Assembly: GCA_010279815.1 (NCBI GenBank) | Contig: QEOQ01000141.1 | Location: 248,001-312,000 of the forward strand | Direction of reading: 5' to 3' | DNA length: 64,000 nucleotides | DNA from: Brachionus plicatilis | Taxonomy: Eukaryota; Rotifera; Eurotatoria; Ploima; Brachionidae | In this document: positions 37,555 to 49,341 of the stretch, piece by piece | Position numbering within the stretch: the stretch's first letter is position 1 | Layout: the number at the start of each line of letters is the position of its first letter | Made by a program: the position numbers and the translations under genes | The notes under the pieces: model-generated | Told to the model about the DNA's origin: nothing | Seen by the model: only the letters and a program-made list of their open reading frames with translations | Databases searched by the model: none

Positions 37555-37930
37555 CATTATAATAATAATATTAATAATAATAATAATAATAATATTATAA
37601 GCCGTAACAGGGACTCTACAGGCGTTTTTACACGCTATGGAAGTTTTTGGATGAAGCTTTCGATTTCTATTAAATATGTGTAAATGATAAAATAATTATA
37701 TTAGTCATGCAATTTTTTAATTATTATTTGAATCGATGAATTTATCATATTTGGTTTTAAAGCTGTTTTTAGTTTTTCCAGGCTGGTACCGTTCTATTTC
37801 AAGAAAACTTTTCTCTTTGACTACATTTTAGTGTAGTCAAATACTGAAAGGCTCTACTTGCTCTGGCTCTGGAAGGTCCTCTAAAGAGTTCCTCGAACTG
37901 AGTAAGCCTTTAGAGCAGCCACGCATAAGT
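37555..37930 (-). repeat. (AAT)n run with adjoining GC-richer tract, possible LINE 3' end
   Basis: An (AAT)n run at 37560-37600 adjoins gccgtaacagggactctaca. A second GC-richer tract (37770-37925) contains actacattttagtgtagt (a hairpin) and ctctggctctggaaggtcct. Read on the minus strand, this would be a sequence ending in (ATT)n, as a retroelement tail would. The minus-strand translation is broken and not diagnostic. Confidence 0.3.
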
Positions 37931-38703
37931 AAACTTTTTTTAATTTTATTTTCTTTTATCCATGGACCATTCGTATTTTAAAATGTAGAATAATATTAAA
38001 TTAAGTTTTGAAATTATATAGTACTACAAGTCAAAGTACTTCTTAAGTACATTCTAAATACCATCTCACCTTTATAAATGGATTTTTAACCTGCAATGCT
38101 CGATCAATTATTGTTGAAAATATATCGGGAAATATAAACTTTACAGGCTATTATAGTGCAATTTGTCCTAGGATTCCGTTCATGACTGGCTTTTATTAAT
38201 CCCTTGCGCAATCTCTTATTGAAATTTAATTTTCTTTTTAAAGACCAAAATAAAAATCTAATTTATTTTTTTTTTATTTATTTATGATTTTTAAAATATT
38301 TATAACCGATTAAATCTGAAAAATAAAAAGAAAAAATTATAATTTATCAACTGTTATTAGCTTCTTGTAATTTATTAATGATCAAAAAATTGAGTAATTA
38401 GGAATAAAAAAAGTGAATTGTTCAATAAATTTCTAAAAAATTGCAAAATTTTAAAGCAAAAAATTACCCAAATATCAATAGAAAGAACAAAAAATTAAAT
38501 AAAAATAAAAAACTATGAATTTTCAATAAAAAATATTTGCAAAATTTTTAAATTTTTTATTTTAGCACCAAAATCTATTTTCAAAATATATCACATATTT
38601 TTAGCTAAAAACAAAAATGAATCAAAATAAAAAAAATCTTTTCTATTTTCTTTTACTTTTCAGTAGTGGAGTACATCTTTTTACGTATTATTTATGCTTT
38701 CTT

Positions 38704-38820
38704 GACTCGCGAGTCGTGACACACTGTAAAATGTATTCATTTTGAGATTAATTAACCTCTTTCAAGAGAAAAAAAAATTAAATAAGTAAATTCCGGAGTG
38801 TGTCACGACTTGCTAGTACT
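38704..38820. repeat. Short inverted repeat (117 bp)
   Basis: GAGTCGTGACACACT (38711-38725) and its complement AGTGTGTCACGACTT (38797-38811) face each other across about 70 bp of AT-rich DNA. The mirrored flanks also carry a CTCG or CGAG tract. It may be a miniature element or a hairpin-forming regulatory sequence upstream of the kynureninase gene. Confidence 0.5.
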
Positions 38821-39374
38821 CGAGTTGAAAGATTGACTCTTCTTTTGCCAAAATTCAATTTTTGGGTGAAAAAAAGCATTTTTTAGCAAAACAATACATT
38901 ATGAAAAATTTTATTAATAAAATAGTTTTTACTTAATTCTAAGCAAAGCTTTAATAAATATAATTAGGTGAAAATATTCAGAGTATTTTTTCACTATATT
39001 TTTCCAAATTCATCTTAAATCTTTTTATTTTGACATTTCATCACCAGAATTTAGTCAATTTAAGTGATTTTCTTTAACTATTTAAACTATGCAAATTTAG
39101 TAATTTATGTAAAAAAATCTGCATATCAATTTCTGATGATGGCTTTGGCGTTCTTTGATAAATCCCTTTTCATTTGATTTAAAAGTTTAAAAAATCCTTA
39201 ATTAGGCAAGTGCCATCGTCTGTGTTATTTTGCCTTAATGTTCTATTTTTAGTTAATATAATTATAAATTACATCAGGTAATAAATTGGTTCAGTCTAGA
39301 ACCAATATAAAAATAAACTTATTCCATTTTTTTTGAATAAAAGAAATGATTTCATAGAACTTTTTTAAATAAAA

Positions 39375-41565
39375 ATGTTCAATTTAGCCCATTTAAAAAA
39401 CCCAATTGATGAGCTAAAATCAATTTCTGAAAAATACGAAATTGATATTTTGGGTGAAAATTTCTCGTTCTTTTTGGACAATTTTATGCCAACTTTCCGA
39501 TCCAAGTTTTATTACCCCAAAAAAAAGGATTTAATGAAAAGTAATTCATTAACTGTCAAATAAAGTGTACAATTTTGACTATTTAAGTTGGTTCAAAAGC
39601 TTCAAATGACGATCAAGAATGTATTTATTTATGTGGTCATTCTCTGGGTCTCCAACCAACTGAAACTAAGAAACACGTTGACAAAATCATAAATAATTGG
39701 GCTAAACTGTAAAAATAAAATTCAACAAAAATTAAGAAGAAAAATTTTAATTTTTAAAGTGGTGTCACGGGTCATTTTGATGGCGAAGAGCCTTGGACGA
39801 CAATGGAGTATAAAATAAAACCACTAATGGCCGACTTGATCGGTAATGTTAATTATTTTAAACAATTAAATAATTCAAATTTTTGAAAAGGAGCCAGTTG
39901 CGATGAAATTGCTTTGCTCAACTCGTTGACAGTTAATTTAAATATTTTATTGGTAGGGAAAAAATCAGCATTTAAGCCTAAATTATCTTTTAATTTTTAA
40001 GATTTCATTTTATCAACCTAAAAACAGAAAAACAAAAATTCTTTTAGAAGACAAAGCATTTCCGTCTGATTACGTAAAAAAATTTTAATCATTTTCTCAA
40101 TAATTATTTTTCATCATTTTAAGTATGCAATTGAATCTCAAATAAGACTCAATAATCTAGATCCTCAAGATCACATGATTTGCTTAAAGCCTAGAGAAGT
40201 ATTTTAAGCTAAAAATCAACTAAGCGGTAATTTTTTATTTTGATTAGGGTGAACATACATTACGAAACGAGGATATTTTAGATACCATAGAAAAACATGG
40301 AGACGAAATAGCACTAGTTCTTTTCAGTGGAATCCAATACTTCACTGGACAACTTTTCAAAATTAAAGAGATTACTCAAGCAGCTCATAAAAAAGTAAAA
40401 TAACCTTTAATTAACTTAAAAAGATGAATAATTTTGAATGGAAGGGATGCTTTGTTGGTTTTGACTTAGCACACGCAGTTGGTAATGTTCAGCTTAAATT
40501 ACATGAATGGAACATAGATTTCGGTGTGTGGTGTACATACAAGTATTTAAATTCTGGTCCTGGTGGTATTGGTGGAATGTTTTTGCATGAGAGAAATTTT
40601 AATATTAGCTGCAAAAAATTAGATGGCTGGTGGGGACATGATTTAAAATCAAGATTTTTAATGAATAATAGTAATTTTAATAGAATTAACAATTAAAAAA
40701 GTATTTTTTTCATTTTTTTATTTCAAGAGATGGATTACTGCTTTGGAGCATCAAAATATTGCATGAGTACAGCGCCAAGTATACTGCTAGCTTGTCTAGA
40801 AGCTAGCTTAAAAGTAATAGCTATGAGTTGGTGTTCCTTTCAGCTTGGTTTTTTCAATTTAACTTATTTTAAATAGCTTTTTTAAAAGAATAGATTTTAA
40901 CATTTTTTCTTGACCCGAAAACATATCTCTGAAAAAACTATGCAATTTCCAAAGTAATTGTGCATTTGATAAGGATACCTAATTGAGAATTGCAGAGTTT
41001 TTGCAGAGATCTGTTTTTTGGTTAAAAAAAATAATGAATCTCTTCTTTTAAATTACTATTTAAATTAATTTATTCAAAAGGAACTTCACTACCTCCTGAT
41101 TTAATTAAATCATAATACATGTTGTTTTGGTCTAAAGGTTTTTAAAGAAGCTGGCTTCGAAAAACTGGTCAGGAAATCAATTTATTTAACAACTTATATG
41201 GAGTATTTATTGGAAAAAAAAATAAACAGTAAAATTTAAAAAAAAGATTTGCCAGAGATAAATTTTGTTTATTTAGATTCGGTATTTGAGCAAATAACAC
41301 CAAAAATTCCGGATGAACGAGGATCTCACATATCAATTAAATTTTCTATGAATGCTCAAGGAATTTTTGAAGAACTCCAAAAAAATGGAATAATTGTAAT
41401 ATCCATATGAAAATAAATAAAAAAATTTGATAAGTTTTATTTTAGTGCGATTATCGATCCCCGGATGTACTTCGATTTTCGGCTGTTCCACTATACAACA
41501 CGTTTAATGAAGTTTTTAAATTTGTCGACATATTGAAAAAATGTATTGACACAGCAAAAATTTAA
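39375..41565 (+). CDS. KYNU: Kynureninase paralogue A (diverged copy)
   Basis: This is a PLP enzyme of tryptophan catabolism that cleaves kynurenine or 3-hydroxykynurenine to (hydroxy)anthranilate plus alanine. Twelve exons in phase give 455 residues: 39375-39540, 39588-39708, 39760-39842, 39891-39952, 40002-40073, 40124-40198, 40248-40394, 40445-40670, 40728-40813, 41138-41228, 41277-41395 and 41446-41565. The PLP lysine is Lys275 in WCTYKYLNS, with DLAHAVGN (PLP-ring Asp) and GHF-x-GEEPW (the His102 equivalent) retained. Two changes stand out. CGNSLGL is CGHSLGL, and the human Ser332-Asn333 pair is Ser331-Thr332. Every exon boundary matches paralogue B, so the genes arose by tandem duplication. 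No stop or frameshift was seen, so it looks functional. The plus-strand ATG at 40424 is inside an intron. Confidence 0.93.
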
Positions 41566-41668
41566 AATATTTAAAATAACTTTTTTTAAATTTTTTTTTA
41601 TTATATTTAAAGTAGATTATTAAATAATATTTTTTTAATAGATAAATAAATCTAAACAAAACCAGAAT

Positions 41669-42893
41669 TTAAATTTTTAAAGTTTGAGTCATTGCAACTT
41701 GTTCATCTGGCTTCAGTATGGTTCTTGATGAAACTTTTCCAGCTTCGACACAAATCATTCTTTTATACTCTTCGTCATCAAAATCGGACATTTGCTTAGA
41801 TTTCTCAATCCAAGGATTCCATACAACTTTTTTTTTAAATATCAATCTTATTAACTTCACTAAAATTAAAAATTACCTGTATCAGGAAGATTGTTTTTAT
41901 CCAAAGTCAAAATTTCATTTCCAGTATTTATAAAAAGCGTATTTTGAGTTGATGCATAAATTCTTTTAAAAATTAAAATAAGAATAAAATTTCTTTAATT
42001 ATTTTAAAACCTATCGATCTCTTGATCAATAGTTATCGCTTCTCTTTTTTCAATTTCATTAGCTCCGTTCTTTACCTTTAAATTTTTATTTAAAAATGTT
42101 GTTAAAATACAAAAATCGACTAATTACTTTATCAATATAATTCAATCCTTTAAAATTTTCGACAGAAACTTTGCCTATATCATCAACTTTAAAGTAAGTA
42201 TGAAGTAAAGCTGTAAAATCGAATTCCTCTGATCCTTTGAATAAAATACTCTCTATTAACTTGAAATTTTATTTTTTTCCTTACCTGTATTTTTTACAAT
42301 TAAATTTGTTTTTAGAGATTTAACTCCTAAAATAACCTGATATTCAAGTTCGAATTTATGGTTCCAAAGGGCCCTCGTCTCTTCGTCATCTTTTAAAGAA
42401 AGCACTACTCTTAATGTATCATCTATCTAGAATTAATGAAATTTGAATCTATTATTTTTGTTTTTAGGAAGAAAATACTTTTCGTGGTGAATCTTTGACA
42501 GTCCATTTTTTGATTCTTGCAAAGCCATGTTGGGGACCCTTTTCCCAAGGTCCAAAATTAGCTTTAAAATAAAATAGGAAAAGAGAAATTTTGTATTCAA
42601 TTCTATATTACGAAAAACTATCGGAATTCCTCCTCTGATGGCTTTTTTGTTATCGAAAACTGATTTTGAACTAATTAATTTATAATTTGTCTTTATCTAA
42701 ATATTTTAAAAGATTTTAAATCAAACCTTAGAAATATCTTTTCTTCATTATCACAAATCCATGATGTTAAAGTTGCTCCTTTTGTAAAAAAACTAAGAAA
42801 AAATTTATCATTTTTTAAATTCTATAAAATACCATGAAAATAAATTTCTACTCTATTTTGAGTATCCAGTTCCAATGAAATTTTGTTTTCCAT
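41669..42893 (-). CDS. Glucose-6-phosphate 1-epimerase (hexose-6-phosphate mutarotase)
   Basis: This enzyme interconverts alpha and beta anomers of glucose 6-phosphate (aldose-1-epimerase fold, YMR099C type). Nine exons, all in phase, give 270 residues: 42893-42833, 42778-42727, 42670-42612, 42561-42479, 42426-42285, 42234-42128, 42075-42011, 41962-41877 and 41826-41669. Visible family motifs are YFHGATLTSW, IRGGIPIVFPNFGPW, the catalytic-His block QHGFARI (His69), LLHTYF (His144) and VVWNPWIEKS followed by ICVEAG, whose Glu246 would be the second catalytic residue. The start Met (MENKISLELD) was chosen because it gives the usual N-terminus; the frame is open further upstream to 43028 but reads as AT-rich filler. 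The gene lies between the two kynureninase copies, tail to tail with A (103 bp apart). Confidence 0.93.
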
Positions 42894-43823
42894 ATTTTCT
42901 TTTAAAGTCTTAAAAAATATAACTTTAATTTTTGATTTGTCATTATGATTTTTTGAAAATTTTAAAATTTCAAAAAAATCTTTTTTAGTTGAAAATAAAA
43001 AATTTAATTTTTGCTCATAATAAATCAAATATTTGAACTCAAAAAATTATTTTTTCATTCATCTGCACATACCTTTTTGTGTTTCTTTTCTAATAAAAAA
43101 TTGAAATAGATGTTTTTTAGACCTAGGTCAACGATTGTCAATAACGGCCTTAATTAAACATTTTTTAATTCTGACCTTTGCGCAGTTAAGTTTAAATCAA
43201 TAAAATATTGAATTAAATTATAGATCTAAAATTAGCTTATTAAAAATTTTATGGAAACATCACTTTGATCCTTCGCTTGAAAATTTTTAAGGCGTCTTCT
43301 TAAAATTTAATTTTGTCTTAATAAAAGGGCGTGTTTAGATCTAATTCGATGTTAATAATTTTCAATTTTGTGATATTCAATTAATTTTTGATATTTACCT
43401 TTTGTTTAGAGTAGAACATGTAATCCATTGTCGTAGAATCTTTAGGTTTTAGCGTATGTCAACTTAAAAATATAAATTTAATTTTCTATTTTGCATTTGC
43501 TTTTATAGGTATCTCTTGATTTAGTCATAATTAAAAATTAAGATATAATTTTAAAATACCAAAAATTTTACCTAGAGTAAATTAGTCGTAAAGATATTTT
43601 GATAAAATTTTCAAAAAAATTGAAGCTAAAACACATTTTTTGAAACAAACAAAACTTTTAGATCAGTTATTAAATTTTTTTAAAAAATGCATAAAAATAA
43701 TTCACAAAAATTCTTATCTTGGCAAAAAAATTTGCTTTAAATTTTTTAACAAAACGCAATACGAGCCTTAATTTTTACAAATTTTATTTAATTTTAAAAA
43801 ATTCAAACTAAAAGTAAACAAAA
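42894..43823. other. Divergent spacer, epimerase / kynureninase B
   Basis: This 930-bp stretch should contain the promoters of the epimerase (minus) and kynureninase B (plus). A 45-codon frame extending the epimerase upstream is read here as untranslated. No repeat or motif was recognised. Confidence 0.4.
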
Positions 43824-45811
43824 ATGGCTACATTGCAAGCCCATCCACTTGAAATTCTCTCAAATTTGGCTAGTGAATGGAAGTTGGACCTCTATTCTGA
43901 AGAGTTTTCTCACCAACTGGACAAACAAAATCTATGGCCATCGAATCGTCATAAATTTCACTACCCAAAATTAAAAGATCTACCAAATGGTAAATAATTA
44001 AATTAAAAAACTAAATTTTATAACAAATTATTTTAGTGGATGTATCTTTGGTTGATAATCCTGATGGTGATAGTGTTTATATGTGTGGCAATTCTCTAGG
44101 TCTACAGCCCAAAACGGCTAGAGATTATATTGACAAAGAGCTTGATAAATGGGCTAAAATGTTAATTGAGCTAAATTTTATTTTTTCAATATTCAAGGCA
44201 ATAATTTATATTTTAGCGGAGTTTTTGGTCATTTTGAGGGTGAACTTCCATGGGCCGAATGCAACGAGCCTTTAAAACCAGCAATGGCTCGGCTAGTTGG
44301 TATTTTTTATAAATTAAAAGAAATTGTTCTTAATTTAGAAAAGGCGCTAGGCTTGATGAAGTTGACTTAATGAATTTTTTATCAGTTAATCTTCACTTAT
44401 TGATGGTAAAATTATGATAAAAATTAAAAATTGTTAAAGTTTTTTATTTTATCATTAAAGATTTCGTTTTATCGGCCGACAGCGACAAGGTTTAAAATTC
44501 TTCTAGAAGAAAAAGCTTTCCCGTCTGATCATGTACTATTATTACTTTATTTTTATCATTTTAATCAAACTCTTATCTTTTTTAAAGTATATTGTTGAAT
44601 CGCAAATTAAATTGCATAATTTAAATCCTGAAAACTGCATGGTGTTGTTAAAGCCTAGAGAAGTAGTTGAAAAACAAAATTCCTTTTTGAGACTAATATT
44701 AAGTTTAAAGAATGAGTTCACTTTAAGAACAGCCGATATTTTGAGAGTATTAGAAGAACAAGGCGACAGCATCGCCGTAGTTTTACTAAGTGGGGTTCAA
44801 TACTTTACTGGACAGCTATTCGAAATAGACAAAATAACCCAGGCCGCGCAAGCAAAAGTATCATCTGCATTTTATACCATATTTTGGCTTAAACAAAATT
44901 TAAGGGATGTAAGATTGGATGGGATTTAGCTCATGCTGTTGGAAATGTTGAACTAAATCTTCACGATTGGAATGTTGATTTTGCAGCTTGGTGCACCTAT
45001 AAATACTTAAATTCAGGTGCTGGTTCAATTGGAGGTGTCTTTTTGCATCAAAGGCATTTTGAAGTTAGCAAATTGAAAAAACTTGATGGATGGTGGAGTC
45101 ATCGATCTGACACCAGATTTCAAATGACAAATAGTAAAAATATTAAATAATGAACCAAAAAAATGATATTTTTCCTCTATAGAAATTGAGTACGAGATGG
45201 GCGCTTCTGCATATGCTCTAAGCAATCCTTCAATGCTTCTATGCAGTTGTTTAAAAGCTAGCTTGGACGTAAAGATAAAATTTTTTAAAATTCTTAATTA
45301 GTAAATATTTGGAGAAGATTTTTGATGAAATCGGCATAGAAAATTTACGAAAACGCTCCAAGTTTTTAACAGCCTACATGGAAAGTCTATTAAGCAAAAA
45401 ATTCGATAAGAATAATAATGGTAGAATTTATTCTATTTTTTAAAATAAAATTTATTTTTATTTTTTAAGAATTTTCCAGTATTCAGTATATAACTCCTAA
45501 AAATCCCGAAGAAAGAGGTGCTCAAATATCGATTCGGTTTGCCAGTAATGTTAAAAAAGTGCATCAAGAAATAGAGAAACGGGGAGTAGTGGTAAGAAAT
45601 ATTCCAAAATTAAAAATTATTTTTTTAAATTTAAAATAGGTTTTTTCTCTTTACATAATAATTATAACACATTAAAAATTGTTTATTTTTTAAGTGTGAT
45701 TTCAGAGAGCCCGATGTCCTTAGATTTGCACCAGCACCTTTATACAACACATTTAATGATGTTTTCAAATTAGTCAATATTTTAGAGAAATGCTTTGAAT
45801 TGATTAAATAA
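43824..45811 (+). CDS. KYNU: Kynureninase paralogue B (canonical copy)
   Basis: The reaction is the same as paralogue A, but this copy keeps the animal consensus. Twelve exons give 461 residues (human 465): 43824-43989, 44037-44160, 44217-44299, 44344-44405, 44461-44532, 44588-44662, 44711-44857, 44905-45133, 45183-45268, 45318-45420, 45470-45591 and 45695-45811. Numbering matches human almost exactly: Asn74-Ser75 in [11 protein letters not shown], His102 in GHFEGELPW, Asp250 and His253 in [12 protein letters not shown] Lys276 in CTYKYLNSG, and Ser333-Asn334 (human Ser332-Asn333) in LSNPSMLL. The C-terminal [20 protein letters not shown] is standard. It starts at the first ATG, with an adenine-rich context. 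No signal peptide was seen, so it is probably cytosolic. Confidence 0.95.
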
Positions 45812-45872
45812 TTAAATTGCTAATTGATTTTTAAATATTTTTTTAAGTAATAAAAAAACAAAATATTTTATT

Positions 45873-46004
45873 TACTTTAAACTTGAATTACATTTTAATA
45901 TTAGTTACTTAAAGACTCTTTTTATTTCCTAAAACCTGTCATAGATTGCTATAAAAGCAAAATTAAAGAATAAAAGACTAGATAATGAGAACAATTATTT
46001 TTTT
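45873..46004 (+). repeat. Dispersed repeat, copy 1 (downstream of kynureninase B)
   Basis: The tract ttagttacttaaagactctt ... ataaaagactagataatgag is about 85-90% like 49222-49341, downstream of PSMA5. It is itself flanked by a short direct repeat (aagtaataaaaaa(aaa)caaaatattt) at about 45846-45870 and 46003-46032. The nature of the element is unknown. Confidence 0.6.
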
Positions 46005-47528
46005 AAGTAATAAAAAAAAAACAAAATATTTCATTCAGTATATCCGATGAAAAATTCTCTCGGAAAAAAAAGCTCATATTAAATACTTTTATCTTTAGAA
46101 TTTAAAGTAATAAAAAATAAAATAAATCAGATTTTCTGGTTTTCAATTCTTTACACTAATTATATATTCAAAAAAATACAATTTTGATTATGAATTTTCG
46201 ACAAGAACAAAATTCTTATTGAATTTTTTTTTCAATCTCTCTCTGAAATAAAAAACTTAATCAATTATAAATATCATTTTTAGTTAAATTGAGCCGTCTA
46301 TTTTTCAAAAAAAATGCTTGATTAATATATAGAGACAAAGAATTTTATGCCATATTTCTGGTAAAAAAAATTTTTCATCTAATTTAGAGCTCAGTAATTG
46401 TGGTTATTAAATTTTTTTTCCAAGTGTTTAAATTTCTCTTTTTTATTTTATATTTGCTTATCAGTACCAAACTTAAGCTCCTTCAGATTTATAAATAAAA
46501 AGTAAAATTTTTAACTAATGAAGGTGCTTCGTGTTTAACTAGTATTAAACATTTCAGGAAAGAAAGAGGAAATAGTAAAGTAGCAATTGCACAATAGGTT
46601 CGAGCATGCGATGCCTTTTGATTCGAAACCCTTTATTTTTTTTCTTTTATAACATTCAATTCTGTACGATTAAAACTAATACTAATTTAAAAAAATGCAA
46701 TTTTTGATAAAAATTTTTGAAATATCGAAGAATTAATATTTGTTTGCCAAAACTCAAAATTTTAGATAAAATTCAAAAGAGAAACTTGATTAAACATGTG
46801 AAATTAATTGACTGATTACAAAATAAAACTAAAAGTTTTAAATATTTTTATATTGATCAGTTGGTGATGAACGTTGTCGCTGAGCATTTATAGCATCCCA
46901 GTTATCATGATTTCTAAGTTGCAAAACAAGTATGAAACCTGTTTAAATAAATTCAATAATATATAAATCTATATATAAATTGTGAGAGAAAGATAAAATT
47001 TTTCCTTTTAGGATTAAAAAATTCTTTCAATCGGAAGTAATAGATAAAACTTCAATTAGATTTCACTGTGATTAATATTTTAAGATTTTAAATATAAATG
47101 CAAATCACTTAAAAATAATTAAACTGGCAAAAAAAATTAATCGATTAGGCTCTTGATTTTTATTTTATTTATTAAAAATTTGACACTTTAAATAAAAACA
47201 CAAATTTATTTCTCTTTTGCCTCATTTTTTTATCATATTAATTTCAAAAGATGAATTAATAAATGTTAACATTATTTTATATTACCTAAAAGACACTCAT
47301 AAAAGCTTTTTAAAAATTTCTAGATTTAAAAGCAATTATTTAAAATTGCATGTCTCACTGCTGTAAATTTTTTGAACAATATTCAAACTAAAAAATAAAA
47401 TAAAATCTAAATGCATTAATTTGCTAAAAAGGGCACATTGAATCAGCAAAAATGATCCAAATTAAACTTATTTTTGTCTTTAATTTTTGATTAAAATTTT
47501 TATTCTTAAGACTGATTATAACTTAAAA
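46005..47528. other. Intergenic stretch between kynureninase B and PSMA5
   Basis: No gene was recognised. A less AT-rich tract near 46560-46640 contains GGTTCGAGCATGCGATGCC, but it does not fold into a tRNA. The last part is presumed PSMA5 promoter. Confidence 0.45.
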
Positions 47529-48635
47529 ATGTTTTTGACCCGTTCAGAATATGACCATGGTGTGAACACTTTCTCTCCAGAAGGAAGACTTTTTCAAGTA
47601 GAATATGCCATTGAAGCTATCAAAGTAAACATTCGCCAAAAAAATTTTTCTTTCGCTTTTTCTAAATTGAATTTTAAAAAGTTAGGTTCTACTGCTATTG
47701 GAATAAAAACACCAGAAGGTGTAGTTCTTGCTGTTGAAAAACGAGTCACATCATCGTTAATCATTCCGTCAACAATTGAAAAGATAGTCGAAATCGATTC
47801 GCATATAGGTTACTATTTTTTAAAGAATTTTTCCTTAAAATTTTCTTAACCATTCATTTGGATAGCTTGTGCTATGAGTGGTCTTATTGCTGATTCTAAA
47901 ACCTTGATTGACAAAGCCAGAGTTGAAGCCCAAGTAAATTAACAGAAAGATTTTGGTGATCCTTAAACTCAGCTTTTTTCTTAGAACCATTGGTTCAATT
48001 ATGATGAAAAAATGAGTGTTGAAGCAGTCACTCAAGCAGTTTCCGATTTAGCATTGGCATTTAGTGATCAAGAAGATGAAGTCTATGCAATGGTACAGAA
48101 ACTTAACCAAATCAAATTTAAATAAAAAATTTCTAAATTTTCTAGAGTCGGCCTTTTGGTGTTGCTTTGCTTTTTGCAGGGGTGGACGAAAACGGACCTC
48201 ATCTGTAAAACAAAACTTATTTTTCTAAATTTATTGATTTTTAATTTAATTTTTTAAGATTTCATTTAGAGCCGAGTGGAACTTTTATCGAGTACGAAGC
48301 CAAGGCTATCGGCTCTGGCTCCGAAGGTGCCCAGCAAAATTTACAAGATATTTATCATAAAGTGAGTCAAAAAATAATATTAACTTAACTGTTTAATATG
48401 AATTAATTAATTAAAAGAATATGACATTGAAAGAAGCATCAAAGCACGCTCTATCTATTCTTAAGCAAGTAATGGAGGAGAAATTAAATGCAACAAATAT
48501 TGAAGTAAAAATTCTGCTTAAACATTTTTCAATTTAACTTTGATTAAAAATTAGATGTGCACCATTTCTGCCAAAGAAAAATTATTTCATTTATTTACCA
48601 AGGAAGAAATTGAGGATGTAATCAAAGAGATGTAA
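47529..48635 (+). CDS. PSMA5: Proteasome subunit alpha type-5 (20S core, alpha5)
   Basis: This is a structural alpha-ring subunit of the 20S proteasome that gates substrate entry and is not catalytic. Eight exons in phase give 242 residues (human 241): 47529-47624, 47682-47808, 47866-47933, 47985-48092, 48146-48204, 48259-48361, 48418-48504 and 48555-48635. The N-terminus [20 protein letters not shown] followed by [12 protein letters not shown] is the alpha-subunit signature. [60 protein letters not shown] and [11 protein letters not shown] are alpha5-specific. The frame is open upstream of this ATG, but the conserved length sets the start here. Introns are 49-57 nt. Confidence 0.97.
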
Positions 48636-48747
48636 ACAATGATCGCACTGGTCATTATTGAATAACCGATCGCCATTTAATCGATATTTGATATCATTTC
48701 TTATTTTGTAATTCTGTCGAAAAATTTATTTAAATCGTTTTAAACTT

Positions 48748-48753
48748 AATAAA
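48748..48753 (+). terminator. Likely PSMA5 poly(A) signal (AATAAA)
   Basis: AATAAA lies 113 bp past the PSMA5 stop, with a second AATAAA eight bases further on. In DNA this AT-rich the hexamer is common by chance, so the distance and the doubling are the only support. Confidence 0.35.
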
Positions 48754-49221
48754 AAGAATAAAAATCTAAAATTTAAAACTTGAAATTTTCAATACAATTA
48801 AATTTGATAAATTTTAAAAAGGCTTAAAAAGGCAACTATTTTAAAATTTTTTTTTAAATTTTAGCCTAATATTTGTATATGTATTTGCTACTGATTAATC
48901 TTAAATAATTACATTCTTATTTTTAAAATTTAATTGTGAAGTTCAAAAAACTAAACAATTACAGATAAATTCTAAATTTAATTTCAAATTAGATTTTAAA
49001 TTGTAAAATTTCGCCCATCTTTTTATGACTTAAAGTTTCAGACTCACAATTGTAGATTATTAGAATTTTATTATTTCTATAATATATGACCAGTTTGTTA
49101 TTACATATACATGTTATTCTCTACCAAAATTAAAAACTTTGTCCGAATCTTTTCTTTTTAAATTTAACTATAAAACATAAAGAAAAATATTTTTTCATAT
49201 TTTCCAAGAATGGAAACAGAA

Positions 49222-49341
49222 TACTTTAAACTTTATTTTCTAATATTAGTTACTTGAAGACTCCTTTTATTTCCTAAAACTTGTCATAGTTTGCTTTAAA
49301 AGCAGAATAAAAGACTAGATAATGAGAAAAAATAATTTTTA
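49222..49341 (+). repeat. Dispersed repeat, copy 2 (downstream of PSMA5)
   Basis: The tract ttagttacttgaagactcct ... ataaaagactagataatgag matches 45873-46004 in the same orientation, with small differences. The two copies are 3.3 kb apart, each a short distance 3' of a gene on the plus strand. Confidence 0.6.

Larger units (their letters stand above)
35906..39374. other. AT-rich intergenic stretch
   Basis: No gene was supported. It holds a microsatellite-linked tract at 37555-37930 and a short inverted repeat at 38704-38820, listed separately. The last few hundred bases are presumed promoter sequence of the first kynureninase gene. Confidence 0.45.

Noticed and set aside
40424..40444. ATG start of a 90-residue frame (MNNFEW...)
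   Set aside because: These bases belong to a 50-nt intron of kynureninase A; the exon begins at GGATGC (40445), as the paralogue and family show.
42894..43028. N-terminal extension of the epimerase frame (MIYYEQKLNF...)
   Set aside because: The extension is AT-rich filler unlike the family, and the Met at 42893 gives the standard N-terminus.
46580..46650. tRNA-like B-box (GGTTCGAGC...)
   Set aside because: No acceptor stem, D-arm or matching A-box could be paired around it.
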